A DNA stretch of 35,837 nucleotides, taken from a virus. Shown here piece after piece: positions 16,379 to 23,684 of the stretch. A program made the position numbers and the translations under genes. The DNA lies in IMG/VR virus record IMGVR_UViG_3300023278_001490, positions 1 through 35,837 of that record; one strand, 5' to 3'. The notes beneath the pieces are model-generated. The model did not search any database. It saw nothing but the letters and a program-made list of their open reading frames with translations, and was not told where the DNA came from. The first letter of the stretch is position 1. The number at the start of each line of letters is the position of its first letter.

Positions 16379-16963
16379 CTACCAAGGGCTTTCTTCTGTA
16401 TCTTCGTCAGAGCTTTCTCCGTTAATTATCTCCAAATCTGCTGGAGCTAATCTTTTCATATCATATTTATCATTTTCATCAAAAGTTAATTTAGAAGAAT
16501 CTTCTGATACAGTCAAAGGCTCACAAAAACCAAAAGCAGCCATTTCTGCTTTAAACCAGTTGTTTTTACCTTCTTTACCTGCAATCTCTGTTCCTGCAAA
16601 CTTCCATCTAGCAGATTTACCTGCAAATACTCCATTAAGAGCTGCTGCATAATCTTTACTCTCTTCTGCAGTAATACTATCTAAAGCCTCTCTTACTCCC
16701 AACTTATCAGCCATAACAACTAATCTGTCTTTTGTATATGGCCAAGCTTTTGTTGACAACCATAAAGTTGTTTCTGCTGTTTGACCTTTTCCGTCTAAAT
16801 CTTCTGAGGGCTTTCCTTCGTGAACTATCATAAGCCCTTCCGTTCCTCCGTTAGATTCTTTAAATTCAATTTTTTGTATTCTTGCCGTGTGAATACCTGG
16901 TGCTAGAAAAGACGATACATAATTCTTTTCTACTACTTCGTGTCCTGATGTGTTAAATTTCAT
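16379..16963 (-). CDS. Putative single-stranded DNA-binding protein with acidic tail
   Basis: 194 aa. The body is beta-rich (HTARIQKIEFKES, TTLWLST, GKSARWKFAG, WFKAEMAAFGF) as in OB-fold ssDNA-binding proteins of phages such as the DUF669-like group. The last 15 residues are very acidic and end in ESPW, which resembles the acidic, aromatic-ended C-terminal tip of SSBs used to recruit partners. It lies between the RecA-like ATPase and primase genes, the common place of a phage SSB. The family match is by pattern only. Confidence 0.6.
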   Translation of the reverse strand: MKFNTSGHEVVEKNYVSSFLAPGIHTARIQKIEFKESNGGTEGLMIVHEGKPSEDLDGKGQTAETTLWLSTKAWPYTKDRLVVMADKLGVREALDSITAEESKDYAAALNGVFAGKSARWKFAGTEIAGKEGKNNWFKAEMAAFGFCEPLTVSEDSSKLTFDENDKYDMKRLAPADLEIINGESSDEDTEESPW

Positions 16964-17012
16964 ACTTTTTTTTATTTAATTGTTTATTATTTATTTATTA
17001 TTTATTTATTTA
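16964..17012 (-). repeat. AAAT-repeat start region of the SSB-like gene
   Basis: 49 nt made almost only of TTTA/TTAT units on the + strand. On the minus strand it is an unstructured A-rich leader before the ATG at 16963, which fits the A-rich, Shine-Dalgarno-free initiation common in Bacteroidota and may allow high expression of the SSB-like protein. Confidence 0.5.
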
Positions 17013-17693
17013 TTATCCGTAATACTCGTCTATTGCTTTAGACACTGCTCCTAAATCATTGGGTATGTAAGTTTTATCAAACATACCCATTGGAGATTTA
17101 GCTGGGTAAGTTCCGTCATTATTAGTGACAAATCTGTATTCCATATTACCATCTTCTTTCTTATGTACTTCAGTAAACATTAAAATAGTAAATAATCCTG
17201 CTGGATTAATTTTATCATCTAATAATTTACCAATAGTCTTAATCTTGATAGTTGGTTTAGCTCCAAATTCTCCTGGCACTGTGTCTGAATGTGTTAAGAT
17301 ATACACTTTAAGGTCTTCTCTAAGGCTCTTAGCTTTATTGAGAATTTCCCAAGCATGTTTACCTATCTCAGTAAACTTAACAAATCCAACCTCAGAACTT
17401 CTTCTCATAAATTCATTAGACATTGTATATTGCCAATCATCTATAACAACTTCCTTAATATCTGCCCTATCTTTACTTATAGTATTTAAAAATGCTATAA
17501 TATCTTTAGATTGGTCGGATGAAAAATAATTGCCTGTTTTTCCTTTAAAAGGAGTGTAGTCTTTCTTCCACCCTTTAATAGGCAATGGTTTGCCTACGCA
17601 ATTTACTATTGCTGTTTTCTTAGGGTCTAGTGTTCTAACAGCTGTTGACTTGCCAGTTCCACTTTCTCCTACTATTCCTATTAATTCACTCAT
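17013..17693 (-). CDS. RecA-like/Sak4-type ATPase
   Basis: 226 aa. Walker A is GESGTGKST (9-17); Walker B is EVVIDDWQY (about 80-88). A sensor-like LKVYILTHSD (about 127-136) follows. This layout matches phage AAA_24/Sak4 recombinases, which anneal or exchange strands with SSB. It overlaps the 117-aa gene by 4 nt and sits next to the SSB-like gene, and the window also has a YqaJ-like exonuclease, so a phage recombination set is present. Confidence 0.75.
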   Translation of the reverse strand: MSELIGIVGESGTGKSTAVRTLDPKKTAIVNCVGKPLPIKGWKKDYTPFKGKTGNYFSSDQSKDIIAFLNTISKDRADIKEVVIDDWQYTMSNEFMRRSSEVGFVKFTEIGKHAWEILNKAKSLREDLKVYILTHSDTVPGEFGAKPTIKIKTIGKLLDDKINPAGLFTILMFTEVHKKEDGNMEYRFVTNNDGTYPAKSPMGMFDKTYIPNDLGAVSKAIDEYYG

Positions 17694-18043
17694 TGTTCAA
17701 ATAAATTTAATTGATTTTTGTTTAAATGTTTCCTAAATACTTTAGGCATTGGATAATAATAAATATGATGTTTAGTTCCTTTTACGAGCTTATCATCAAA
17801 ACTAGAAACTTTTTTTAGTCCTGTTATTAATTGCTCTGGTTGTACTAATACTCTAACATCTTTTTCTCCTACTATTCCTAACCTTAAAGGTATATTATCT
17901 TCTATTGCTGCTTCTACAAAATGATATTGCAACGCTATTGTGTTGTTTTTATCATTCCACTCTGTTACCTTAACTAGATGAAGTAGCTCTTTTCCGTTGT
18001 GAGAAATCATTTTTCTCTTTTGTGGTGTTATTTTTTTTCTCAT
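17690..18043 (-). CDS. Hypothetical 117-aa protein ending in a clamp-binding-like motif
   Basis: No domain recognised; basic N terminus, beta-rich middle. The C terminus is NKNQLNLFEQ. QLNLF fits the bacterial beta-clamp binding consensus QLxLF at the usual extreme C-terminal position. It lies between the replicative helicase and RecA-like ATPase genes, overlapping the latter by 4 nt. I infer a replication accessory factor that may dock on the host sliding clamp, since no clamp gene is seen here. Confidence 0.6.
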   Translation of the reverse strand: MRKKITPQKRKMISHNGKELLHLVKVTEWNDKNNTIALQYHFVEAAIEDNIPLRLGIVGEKDVRVLVQPEQLITGLKKVSSFDDKLVKGTKHHIYYYPMPKVFRKHLNKNQLNLFEQ

Positions 18044-18045
18044 AA

Positions 18046-19128
18046 TTAAAATTGTTCTAAATCAACTACTCTTTTATAAAGAGCTGGGTTTTCTTTAAAT
18101 TTGATTGCTCTAGGTATTTCTTGAAAATAACCTACTTCACCTACAAATTGTAAACCTACTCTAACGTCAGAAGGCCCATCTCTGTTTTTAAGCACTCCTA
18201 CACTTCTAAATCTATCTTTAAGCTTGGTAATATCATATCCTCTAAATCCCTCTAGTTCATGTCTATGAGGAGCAAATAGTGACATAATCACGTTAGCGTC
18301 CTGTTGTGTATTTCCTGAATCTTTAAAGTCTGATAATTTAGGCTCTACCATATCCATCTTAAATCTATCTGTAGCAGTATTACTTCTATTTAATTGCTGA
18401 ACAACTACTGGCGTATAACCAAAGTTATTCCTAAGAGCTATAAAATATTCTGACATTTTATCTATGTTAGCCTTAATATTATTACCTTGCTCACGCTTCA
18501 TTAAAGAAATATGGTCAACTACCATAATAGTATATTCGTTACTATGGCTGGGGACATATTTATCAAATATCTTGATATCTCCTCCTCCATTATTAACCAT
18601 TTTATACTTTAACTCTCCATTTGCTCTAGCATAGTCTAACATAAACTTGTTAATACCTGTAGGATTCTGGTTAGAGTCAATAATAGTAAGTACATCTTCC
18701 ATCTCCTCAAAGTGCTCTTTACAGCTCATTACAAGTTTAAAGATTTCATCTGATACTCTGTTCTTGCCTCTTGATAACACATAATTAATATCATGTGTAA
18801 TACCATAATCTAAGAACAGTTTTCTACAAATAGCTTTAGTCATCTTAATAGTTTTATCAATCTCTAAAGACCAATAAAATACCTTAAGCTTCATACCTGA
18901 TTTAATGTCTGGGTTACTCATATACCAATCATAAGGATTGTACAAGAATGCGTCATCTGTAAAAGCAGTCTTTCCGCTTCCAGTCTCCCCACCTATTAAA
19001 TAGTATGTGCCTCTCTGTGTTCCAGGTATGTAATCTACTAACCTATTAAAACCCATAGGAAGCCCCTTGTTCATACCTAACTGACCTTTTTCTATGTTGG
19101 CTATTACATCATTAAATATCATCAGCAA
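18046..19128 (-). CDS. Replicative DNA helicase, DnaB C-terminal (RecA-like) domain only
   Basis: 360 aa, shorter than DnaB (about 450-470) because the N-terminal primase-binding domain is absent. Walker A GGETGSGKTAF (45-55), a catalytic-Glu-like FYWSLEIDK, Walker B TIMVVDHISLM (about 200-210), PVVVQQLNR (about 239-247), and SGNTQQDANVIMSL match the DnaB/SF4 family. The ATG at 19128 overlaps the upstream gene by 17 nt; an in-frame ATG at 19122 is also possible. It should unwind DNA at the phage fork with the primase encoded downstream. Confidence 0.85.
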   Translation of the reverse strand: MLMIFNDVIANIEKGQLGMNKGLPMGFNRLVDYIPGTQRGTYYLIGGETGSGKTAFTDDAFLYNPYDWYMSNPDIKSGMKLKVFYWSLEIDKTIKMTKAICRKLFLDYGITHDINYVLSRGKNRVSDEIFKLVMSCKEHFEEMEDVLTIIDSNQNPTGINKFMLDYARANGELKYKMVNNGGGDIKIFDKYVPSHSNEYTIMVVDHISLMKREQGNNIKANIDKMSEYFIALRNNFGYTPVVVQQLNRSNTATDRFKMDMVEPKLSDFKDSGNTQQDANVIMSLFAPHRHELEGFRGYDITKLKDRFRSVGVLKNRDGPSDVRVGLQFVGEVGYFQEIPRAIKFKENPALYKRVVDLEQF

Positions 19129-19714
19129 GGTTATTAGTTCTTGTATCTACTGCGTTAATAGATTCTCCTTCTTCTATCTGCTCAATATATCCTTCTAACA
19201 AAGAGATACTATTTTTACTAATAAAATAATGTGCTAATGTCATATACTCATAACGCTTTAACGCTCTTTCTGCAACATACTTTTTAGTAGCACTAAATAT
19301 CATTTCTTTAGTTACTTCTTTATTACTCTTAATGAAAAACTTCATCTTAGTAGCACATCCACTTTTAGGGCTTCTAACAGGATAACCTCCAGATTTAATA
19401 CCAGCAGGAAATAATTCTCTCCATTCTTGTATCCAATCATCTACACTTCCTACTAGTTCTTTATTCTTAGCAGACTTACTAGTAGCAATAGGTTTATCTG
19501 TTTCTGAAAGTTCGCTACCTAATAAAAAGTCAATAGATTTCTGTCTAGCAACTATTTTATTTTCAGTAATTTTAATAAATCCTTTTTTCTCTAATAGTTC
19601 CAAAGAAACCATTGTTCTAACAGGGCATATCATACCTGTTACTAAATAGTAGAGGTAGACATATTCGTCTGGTGAGAGCTTGTGCTCTACCATAGCGTTA
19701 ATTTTTAATTCCAT
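19112..19714 (-). CDS. Putative winged-helix protein, possible helicase loader
   Basis: 200 aa. Residues 1-65 read as a small winged helix: SPDEYVYLYYLVTG, VSLELLEKKGFIKI, NKIVARQ. The C-terminal half (from about 85) is alpha-rich and basic, with DDWIQEWRELFPAGIK and SGCATKMKFFI. It overlaps the DnaB-like gene and is the first larger gene after a strong promoter. Overlap with the replicative helicase is typical of loader or origin-binding proteins, but that is inference from position. Confidence 0.5.
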   Translation of the reverse strand: MELKINAMVEHKLSPDEYVYLYYLVTGMICPVRTMVSLELLEKKGFIKITENKIVARQKSIDFLLGSELSETDKPIATSKSAKNKELVGSVDDWIQEWRELFPAGIKSGGYPVRSPKSGCATKMKFFIKSNKEVTKEMIFSATKKYVAERALKRYEYMTLAHYFISKNSISLLEGYIEQIEEGESINAVDTRTNNLADDI

Positions 19715-19718
19715 ATTC

Positions 19719-19766
19719 TTACTTGTTTTGTAAGAAGTCCAAGATGTAATTTGGTACTCCAGCCAT
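19719..19766 (-). CDS. 15-codon leader peptide ORF
   Basis: ATG to TAA encodes MAGVPNYILDFLQNK. It starts a few nt after the -7 element of a strong promoter and ends 5 nt before the 200-aa gene. It could be a true leader peptide used for coupling or an accidental ORF; the same layout recurs at 33385. Confidence 0.35.
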   Translation of the reverse strand: MAGVPNYILDFLQNK

Positions 19767-19770
19767 TACA

Positions 19771-19801
19771 CAAATATAAAAAAAATAATGTTAATAATCA
19801 A
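19771..19801 (-). promoter_or_regulatory. Bacteroidota-type promoter (TTG-N20-TATATTTG)
   Basis: Minus strand TTG, 20 nt, TATATTTG; the best promoter match in the window. It overlaps the end of a 53-aa ORF and drives the helicase-loader-like, DnaB-like, RecA-like and SSB-like run. Confidence 0.7.
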
Positions 19802-19952
19802 TTAAAAAGATAGGCAACTCCATACCTTTAATTTTATCCATATACTCTTCTATAATTTCTGCATCTTCTATTTCTCTATCTTGTTTTTCAACTTCTTTGA
19901 TGTATTTTTCTATTATAAATTCCCTATGCGGGGTGTGTATAATAATCTTCAT
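19791..19952 (-). CDS. Small hypothetical protein (53 aa)
   Basis: The ATG at 19952 lies inside the end of the DnaA-like gene (29-nt overlap, +1 frame) and the ORF runs to TAA at 19791. It begins MKIIIHTPHREF, then a very acidic/basic helical stretch, ending in LPIFLIDY. Sequence is protein-like and in line with the coupled gene order, but I recognise no family. Its 3' end carries the -33 element of the next promoter. Confidence 0.5.
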   Translation of the reverse strand: MKIIIHTPHREFIIEKYIKEVEKQDREIEDAEIIEEYMDKIKGMELPIFLIDY

Positions 19953-20397
19953 TTTCTTCTTCATCTTTTATGAGTTCAGTTATTTCAAAATTAATATCCT
20001 TTAATCTATTAATAAGAGTATCTTTTTCTAAAAGTAAATCATTAACTTTCATATCAAATTCTTCTGGAAGAATTGCAGAAAATTGATTAAATTTTTCTAC
20101 CAATTCAGGAGTACTCGGTGCTAAACTATCATACGTTTTTTTAAAATGAATTACTGTAGCATGATGAAAATTCATAAAATCTCCAAGCATTTTTAACGTC
20201 AATTTACGTGAATAATAGTTGTCGCTATTAGGGCCTATCTTATATTTACTGTGAATTAAAGCAACAAAAACTCTTCTAGCGTCTATTACATTTCTTTTCC
20301 TACTACGGCTAAAAATATCAAACCCATAATCTATATCCATATGTCTTTTAATACGTGCTAAATCTTCTCCAATAATTCTTTTTAGTTTACTTTCCAT
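19924..20397 (-). CDS. DnaA domain IV-like DNA-binding protein
   Basis: 157 aa with no ATPase domain. Residues 33-90 match the DnaA C-terminal domain: RKRNVIDARRVFVALIHSKY, LTLKMLGDFMNFHHATVIHFKK. FHHATVIHFKK corresponds to the DnaA signature DHTTVLHAxRK that reads DnaA boxes. A charged helix follows at 110-150. It would bind the phage origin or act as regulator or DnaA mimic. It starts 3 nt after the SF2 helicase stop, in the replication run. Confidence 0.7.
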   Translation of the reverse strand: MESKLKRIIGEDLARIKRHMDIDYGFDIFSRSRKRNVIDARRVFVALIHSKYKIGPNSDNYYSRKLTLKMLGDFMNFHHATVIHFKKTYDSLAPSTPELVEKFNQFSAILPEEFDMKVNDLLLEKDTLINRLKDINFEITELIKDEEENEDYYTHPA

Positions 20398-20400
20398 ATT

Positions 20401-21552
20401 TTATAATTTAGTTATACAATCCTCTACTCCATCGCACTCTATAATATTAAGATGTTCTAATCCTTCAAACATCATATTATACCACTTAACTTCTTGAGTA
20501 CCGTAAGTAACAAAGATAAATACTCTACCTATCTCACCGTTATTACGCATTCTTCCTATTCTTTGTATTAAGTCTTTACTTTTAGAATAGTATGAGTGAA
20601 TAATACAATTATCTAATCCTACTAAATTAGCACCTTGTTTAAGTTTCTTAAAAGACCCTATAAGATTAATATCTCCATTGTCAAATTCTTCTCTTATTCT
20701 TAGATTTTTCTTATCTGCATTCCTAGAACTTACTACATTAGGAGTAATCTTAAGTAATGTATCAATACTATTACCAAATATAATAGATTTACCTGTCACA
20801 GCTTTTGTTAATTTCTTAGCAGCTTCCATCTTACTAGGCAATTCATATAGTAATTTAGCTCTTGAAGCAGAACTATTGCGTATTAAATACTTTCTTCTAC
20901 TTTCAGGTGCATATAATGCATACTTAAACTGATTATCTTTATATTGATAAGCAGAAAACTCTGTTCTCATAATAGGTTTAACTTTAGTACCACTAACAAT
21001 AGTAACACTTTCTGTGTCCAATTTATGATTAATAACATATACATCTAACTTACGAGAAGTTCCATCTATTTGTCCCTCATCTATACCATAAGTATAACAC
21101 ACTGGACAAAACTTGTCTAACAAATGTCCTTTAATAACTTGTTCTTCTTCATCTACCATAGCTTTTCTATCTACAGTAGCAGATAGTCCAATTATATTAG
21201 TATAAAAATTATTAATATAAAATTTAGAATATTCCTTAGTAAGACTGTCGTGTATTTCATCTGCAATTACTAAATCCCACTCAGTACCAATCCATTTATA
21301 AGCTGATTGATAACATGCAAAATCTATTATATAATCATTTGCTCCCCATTTCTCTTGCTCATTCCTAAGCTCCATTTCCCTATCTGTCTGCTCTGCTAAA
21401 AACAATATTTTAGCATCTTTGGGGTAAGTTTTAATAGCCTCTATTGCTATCTTAGTTTTACCTAATCCAGTAATAATTTCTAAAGTACCTTTCTTCCCTG
21501 CATTTATCCAGGAAATAAGAGCCTGGTTTTGTATTTTTTGTCTTATTTCCAT
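20401..21552 (-). CDS. SF2 helicase (A18/UvsW-like)
   Basis: 383 aa. Q-like motif near NQALISW, Walker A ITGLGKTKI (27-35), motif II IADEIHD (about 99-105), motif III GLSATVDR (about 126-133), a CPVCYTYG pair, motif V KQGANLVGLD and motif VI IQRIGRMRN near residue 336. This fits the compact SF2 helicases found in crAss-like phages and called vaccinia A18-like. Likely role is fork remodelling, R-loop removal or origin control. It is followed directly by the DnaA-like gene. Confidence 0.85.
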   Translation of the reverse strand: MEIRQKIQNQALISWINAGKKGTLEIITGLGKTKIAIEAIKTYPKDAKILFLAEQTDREMELRNEQEKWGANDYIIDFACYQSAYKWIGTEWDLVIADEIHDSLTKEYSKFYINNFYTNIIGLSATVDRKAMVDEEEQVIKGHLLDKFCPVCYTYGIDEGQIDGTSRKLDVYVINHKLDTESVTIVSGTKVKPIMRTEFSAYQYKDNQFKYALYAPESRRKYLIRNSSASRAKLLYELPSKMEAAKKLTKAVTGKSIIFGNSIDTLLKITPNVVSSRNADKKNLRIREEFDNGDINLIGSFKKLKQGANLVGLDNCIIHSYYSKSKDLIQRIGRMRNNGEIGRVFIFVTYGTQEVKWYNMMFEGLEHLNIIECDGVEDCITKL

Positions 21553-21566
21553 TTTTTTAGTTTTAA

Positions 21567-21806
21567 TTATTCAATAGTTGCACATAACACATCTCCCCCT
21601 ACTAACCTTTTGCCTATATTAATAAATAACGGATAATCAGGATTTTCTTTAACATAAACTTTAGCTTTATTTACAGCTGCTATTAAATCAGTTTCCATTA
21701 TATTAATAGGCTTCATATCTTGTAACCCATATTTAGGTACAGCAACATATACAGTTTCCCATGTTCTATCTTCTTCTTTTTCTAACATTTTAATCGTTAC
21801 TTCCAT
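21567..21806 (-). CDS. Hypothetical 79-aa protein, paralogue of the next gene
   Basis: Function unknown. It aligns along its full length with the C-terminal half of the 173-aa protein encoded just upstream: W-x-T-x-YVAxP, then L..AxxKAxVxVxxNxDxPLxIxIxKxL, then LCAxI. This points to a tandem duplication of a small alpha/beta domain. 14 nt to the SF2 helicase start. Confidence 0.6.
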   Translation of the reverse strand: MEVTIKMLEKEEDRTWETVYVAVPKYGLQDMKPINIMETDLIAAVNKAKVYVKENPDYPLFINIGKRLVGGDVLCATIE

Positions 21807-21826
21807 CTTTTTCTTTTTAAATATTA

Positions 21827-22348
21827 TTAATAAGGTAATGTTCCTTTAATCTCCCAAATACCATCTCTTTCTTTTGTTGACCTTTTGTATTTAATCTCTG
21901 CACACAAAGTAGTACTTTGTAATTCTTTAATAATATGTATACTTAAAGGCGTATCAGTATTCTTCTCTACAAAAACTCTGGCTTTAGTAATAGCATTAGC
22001 TAATTTATCTTCTGAAATACCTACATAAGTATCACTACCATTAGTAGGGCTTGCTACATATTTAGTTACCCATTTTCTAGTTTCTTTATTGGGATGTCTA
22101 TGTACTTCTGTTTTAATATTATTAGTATTATAAATAGGTTTTTGAACACATACTGCAAAACCAGGTTCAAATTTATTAGTGTCTTCCTTAAATTCTTTTG
22201 CAGACACTTCTCTTACTCCTTGAGAATTATTCCAACCTCCACTATAAGTATCATTACCATATTCATCTCTATCTTCATCTTGTAATTCTCTAAATGCAAT
22301 TTCAAGAGTTCTACCCTTAATTCTTGCTTCTTTTGTTATTCCTCCCAT
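21827..22348 (-). CDS. Hypothetical 173-aa protein containing the duplicated small domain
   Basis: No known family. Residues 1-75 are charged and unique; residues 85-155 share the pattern of the 79-aa protein downstream (KWVTKYVASP, KLANAITKARVFVEKNTDTPLSIHIIKEL, LCAEI). The additional N-terminal domain suggests either fusion here or deletion in the shorter paralogue. Confidence 0.6.
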   Translation of the reverse strand: MGGITKEARIKGRTLEIAFRELQDEDRDEYGNDTYSGGWNNSQGVREVSAKEFKEDTNKFEPGFAVCVQKPIYNTNNIKTEVHRHPNKETRKWVTKYVASPTNGSDTYVGISEDKLANAITKARVFVEKNTDTPLSIHIIKELQSTTLCAEIKYKRSTKERDGIWEIKGTLPY

Positions 22349-22368
22349 TTTAATTTATTTTTAATTAG

Positions 22369-22629
22369 TTAAGTTAAATAGTCAACATAAGGATTTTCCC
22401 CTGAACTTTTTAATTCTTTTATTTCTTTTATTAATTTTTCTATTTCCACATCTCTATCTCTAAGCATATCTCCTAACATTTTATTTTGTGCTAAAACATC
22501 ATCTGTTAACATACAATTGTCACTAAGATTCTGTAATACATCTTTTTGTCTTGCCGTTGCTCCGTGAAATATAACATGTCCAAACTCTGGATGCTTTACT
22601 TTTATTTCTTTTCTTTTATCTTCACTCAT
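22369..22629 (-). CDS. Hypothetical 86-aa protein with C-terminal coiled coil
   Basis: Unrecognised. N-terminal 25 residues are basic and beta-like; residues 40-75 (LAQNKMLGDMLRDRDVEIEKLIKE region) look like a coiled coil. The start overlaps the upstream stop by 8 nt. Confidence 0.55.
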   Translation of the reverse strand: MSEDKRKEIKVKHPEFGHVIFHGATARQKDVLQNLSDNCMLTDDVLAQNKMLGDMLRDRDVEIEKLIKEIKELKSSGENPYVDYLT

Positions 22630-22843
22630 AAGGCTCTATTATATAAATTTCTACTTCTCCAAGTACATCACCATTGCTATCAGTAATGGTTACATATTTA
22701 GATCTTTCTTTAGTATGCTCTGTTTTAGTAAGCATTAGATCTTCTATCCCATATATATAAATGGGTTCTTCATTTTCATCCATTTCTTTTTTATTTTTAA
22801 TTAAGTTATACATCCAGTCCCATTCTTTACCGCTGTTAATCAT
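22622..22843 (-). CDS. Hypothetical 73-aa acidic protein
   Basis: Unrecognised. Short amphipathic N terminus, acidic middle and a beta-rich end (SKYVTITDSNGDVLGEVEIYI). It is the first gene after the non-coding region 22844-23063, which holds a palindromic operator, so it heads the run towards the SF2 helicase. Confidence 0.55.
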   Translation of the reverse strand: MINSGKEWDWMYNLIKNKKEMDENEEPIYIYGIEDLMLTKTEHTKERSKYVTITDSNGDVLGEVEIYIIEPYE

Positions 22844-22947
22844 TTCATGTATGTTTTTTAATTCTTATTTATACATATATGTATGCTATTATAGTAGCTG
22901 TTTACAGTTTATTTAGTAGTTCTTGCTACTAGGGTAGCTTTACTTTT
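22844..22947. other. Non-coding leader with small palindromes
   Basis: Holds the perfect 14-nt palindrome ATACATATATGTAT, a GCTAC-TAGG-GTAGC hairpin and a CTGTTTACAG near-palindrome that contains half of the GTAAAC/GTTTAC operator. I see no gene here apart from a possible 9-codon ORF beginning at the third 19-bp repeat. Confidence 0.5.
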
Positions 22948-22965
22948 GTAAACAGATTTGTTTAC
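22948..22965. promoter_or_regulatory. Operator-like palindrome GTAAAC-N6-GTTTAC
   Basis: GTAAACAGATTTGTTTAC, two perfect 6-nt arms. The same arms with the same spacing occur twice before the DNA polymerase gene, which suggests a shared phage or host regulator. Confidence 0.55.
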
Positions 22966-22984
22966 TCATCTTTGTTTTGGTTTA
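22966..22984. repeat. 19-bp direct repeat, copy 1
   Basis: tcatctttgttttggttta, identical to copies at 23064 and 23213. On the minus strand it ends in AAAGATGA, giving an A-rich start region and ATG. Confidence 0.8.
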
Positions 22985-23060
22985 AAAAAACTTAACCACC
23001 TCATCATCTGCAGGTGCAAGAGATTACGGAGCTAATTGCATACATAATCTAGTTAAGTTT
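22985..23060 (-). ncRNA. Candidate structured RNA (three-way junction)
   Basis: A 9-bp closing stem (22988-22996 with 23052-23060) encloses two hairpins: 22997-23001 with 23012-23016 and 23021-23026 with 23045-23050. TGCAA (23015-23019) could pair with TTGCA (23036-23040) as a pseudoknot. On the minus strand the closing stem runs into seven T, as in an intrinsic terminator. It has no tRNA T-loop and no hammerhead core. It may be a stand-alone RNA or a leader element of the run starting at 22843. Confidence 0.45.
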
Positions 23061-23063
23061 CAT

Positions 23064-23082
23064 TCATCTTTGTTTTGGTTTA
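23064..23082. repeat. 19-bp direct repeat, copy 2
   Basis: Identical to copies 1 and 3. Here it carries both the TGA stop of the 50-aa gene and an ATG (ATGA). Confidence 0.8.
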
Positions 23083-23216
23083 TACGATATTGATAGTCCA
23101 AGATTGAACCATCCTATTATCAATTCATAACTACTATTAAGTACCTTATCATATGTTACTTTAACAAATGGTAATAGATACAGTTGTGAGTCTATTTTAT
23201 GTATGCTTATCTTCAT
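23064..23216 (-). CDS. Small hypothetical protein (50 aa)
   Basis: Begins at the ATG within repeat copy 3 and stops in repeat copy 2. Residues such as QLYLLPFVKVTYDKVLN and IIGWFNLGLSISY give a beta-like, hydrophobic pattern typical of small Bacteroidota phage ORFs. The start overlaps the end of the 86-aa gene by 20 nt. Function unknown. Confidence 0.55.
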   Translation of the reverse strand: MKISIHKIDSQLYLLPFVKVTYDKVLNSSYELIIGWFNLGLSISYKPKQR

Positions 23217-23457
23217 CTTTGTTTTGGTTTATTAAGTTAAGTAGTTCAGTGAATGATTTAACGTCTTTAAACTTTATCCTGGGGTTACAGTCAAAGTTCA
23301 GCTCTACAGACCACTCATCATTCTTAATTTCATCATCAGCATCTGTAATACCATGCAAACCTTCTACTATATCTAATGTGTAATAATAGAATGGAGCTTC
23401 TGCTTTTTCTTCTATCTGCTTTTCAAAGCCTAGTGATATTAATTCTTTTTCAGTCAT
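23197..23457 (-). CDS. Hypothetical 86-aa protein
   Basis: Unrecognised. Starts MTEKELISLGFEK and then has an aromatic FYYYTLDI strand, an acidic middle and an amphipathic C-terminal helix (VKSFTELLNLINQ). Its layout is like that of small phage proteins often found in Bacteroidota phages. The start overlaps the upstream 52-aa gene (ATGACTGA). Part of a chain of overlapping micro-genes. Confidence 0.6.
   Translation of the reverse strand: MTEKELISLGFEKQIEEKAEAPFYYYTLDIVEGLHGITDADDEIKNDEWSVELNFDCNPRIKFKDVKSFTELLNLINQNKDEDKHT
23213..23231. repeat. 19-bp direct repeat, copy 3
   Basis: Identical to copies 1 and 2. It codes for NQNKD within the C terminus of the 86-aa protein and supplies the ATG of the 50-aa gene. 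Confidence 0.8.
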
Positions 23458-23608
23458 CTTTTAAATATTTTTCCCAAAGTTTATCTTTTTCTAATTTAGT
23501 TAAGTTCTTAAACTCTGCATCTACAAATGAAGCAAATTCTATTGCTTCTCTTTTTATTTTTACTGCATGCAATAATTCTAATCCATATACAACATCTTTT
23601 TCACTCAT
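23450..23608 (-). CDS. Small hypothetical protein (52 aa)
   Basis: ATG at 23608 to TGA at 23450. Helical and charged: VVYGLELLHAVKIKREA, then a Lys/Glu-rich end. Overlaps both neighbours by 8 nt (ATGAGTGA at the start, ATGACTGA at the end), strong evidence that it is translated. No family recognised. Confidence 0.65.
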   Translation of the reverse strand: MSEKDVVYGLELLHAVKIKREAIEFASFVDAEFKNLTKLEKDKLWEKYLKDD

Positions 23609-23684
23609 TTAATTTTTTTTTAATTATAATATAAGCTACTACAAATACTGCTAAACCCCAGCTAAATATTACTACTTCAATCAT
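23601..23684 (-). CDS. 27-aa single-pass membrane microprotein
   Basis: ATG at 23684. Almost the whole peptide is one membrane segment (VVIFSWGLAVFVVAYIII) followed by a Lys cluster. The start overlaps the stop of the Cys-rich gene by 8 nt and the end overlaps the next start. Too short for family assignment. Confidence 0.55.
   Translation of the reverse strand: MIEVVIFSWGLAVFVVAYIIIKKKLNE

Noticed and set aside
16353-16652. Plus-strand ORF of 99 aa
   Set aside because: Antisense shadow of the SSB-like gene with low-complexity Ser/Leu content and no own start signal.
17125-17529. Plus-strand ORF of 134 aa
   Set aside because: Antisense shadow of the RecA-like ATPase gene, which has clear Walker motifs on the other strand.
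22985-23060. Hammerhead ribozyme or tRNA
   Set aside because: Three-way junction shape, but no CUGAUGA/GAAA core and no T-loop or anticodon loop.
22966-23231. Repeat array resembling a minimal CRISPR
   Set aside because: Only three 19-bp units with unequal 79- and 130-nt gaps, and the repeats lie at gene junctions with start and stop codons; no cas genes.
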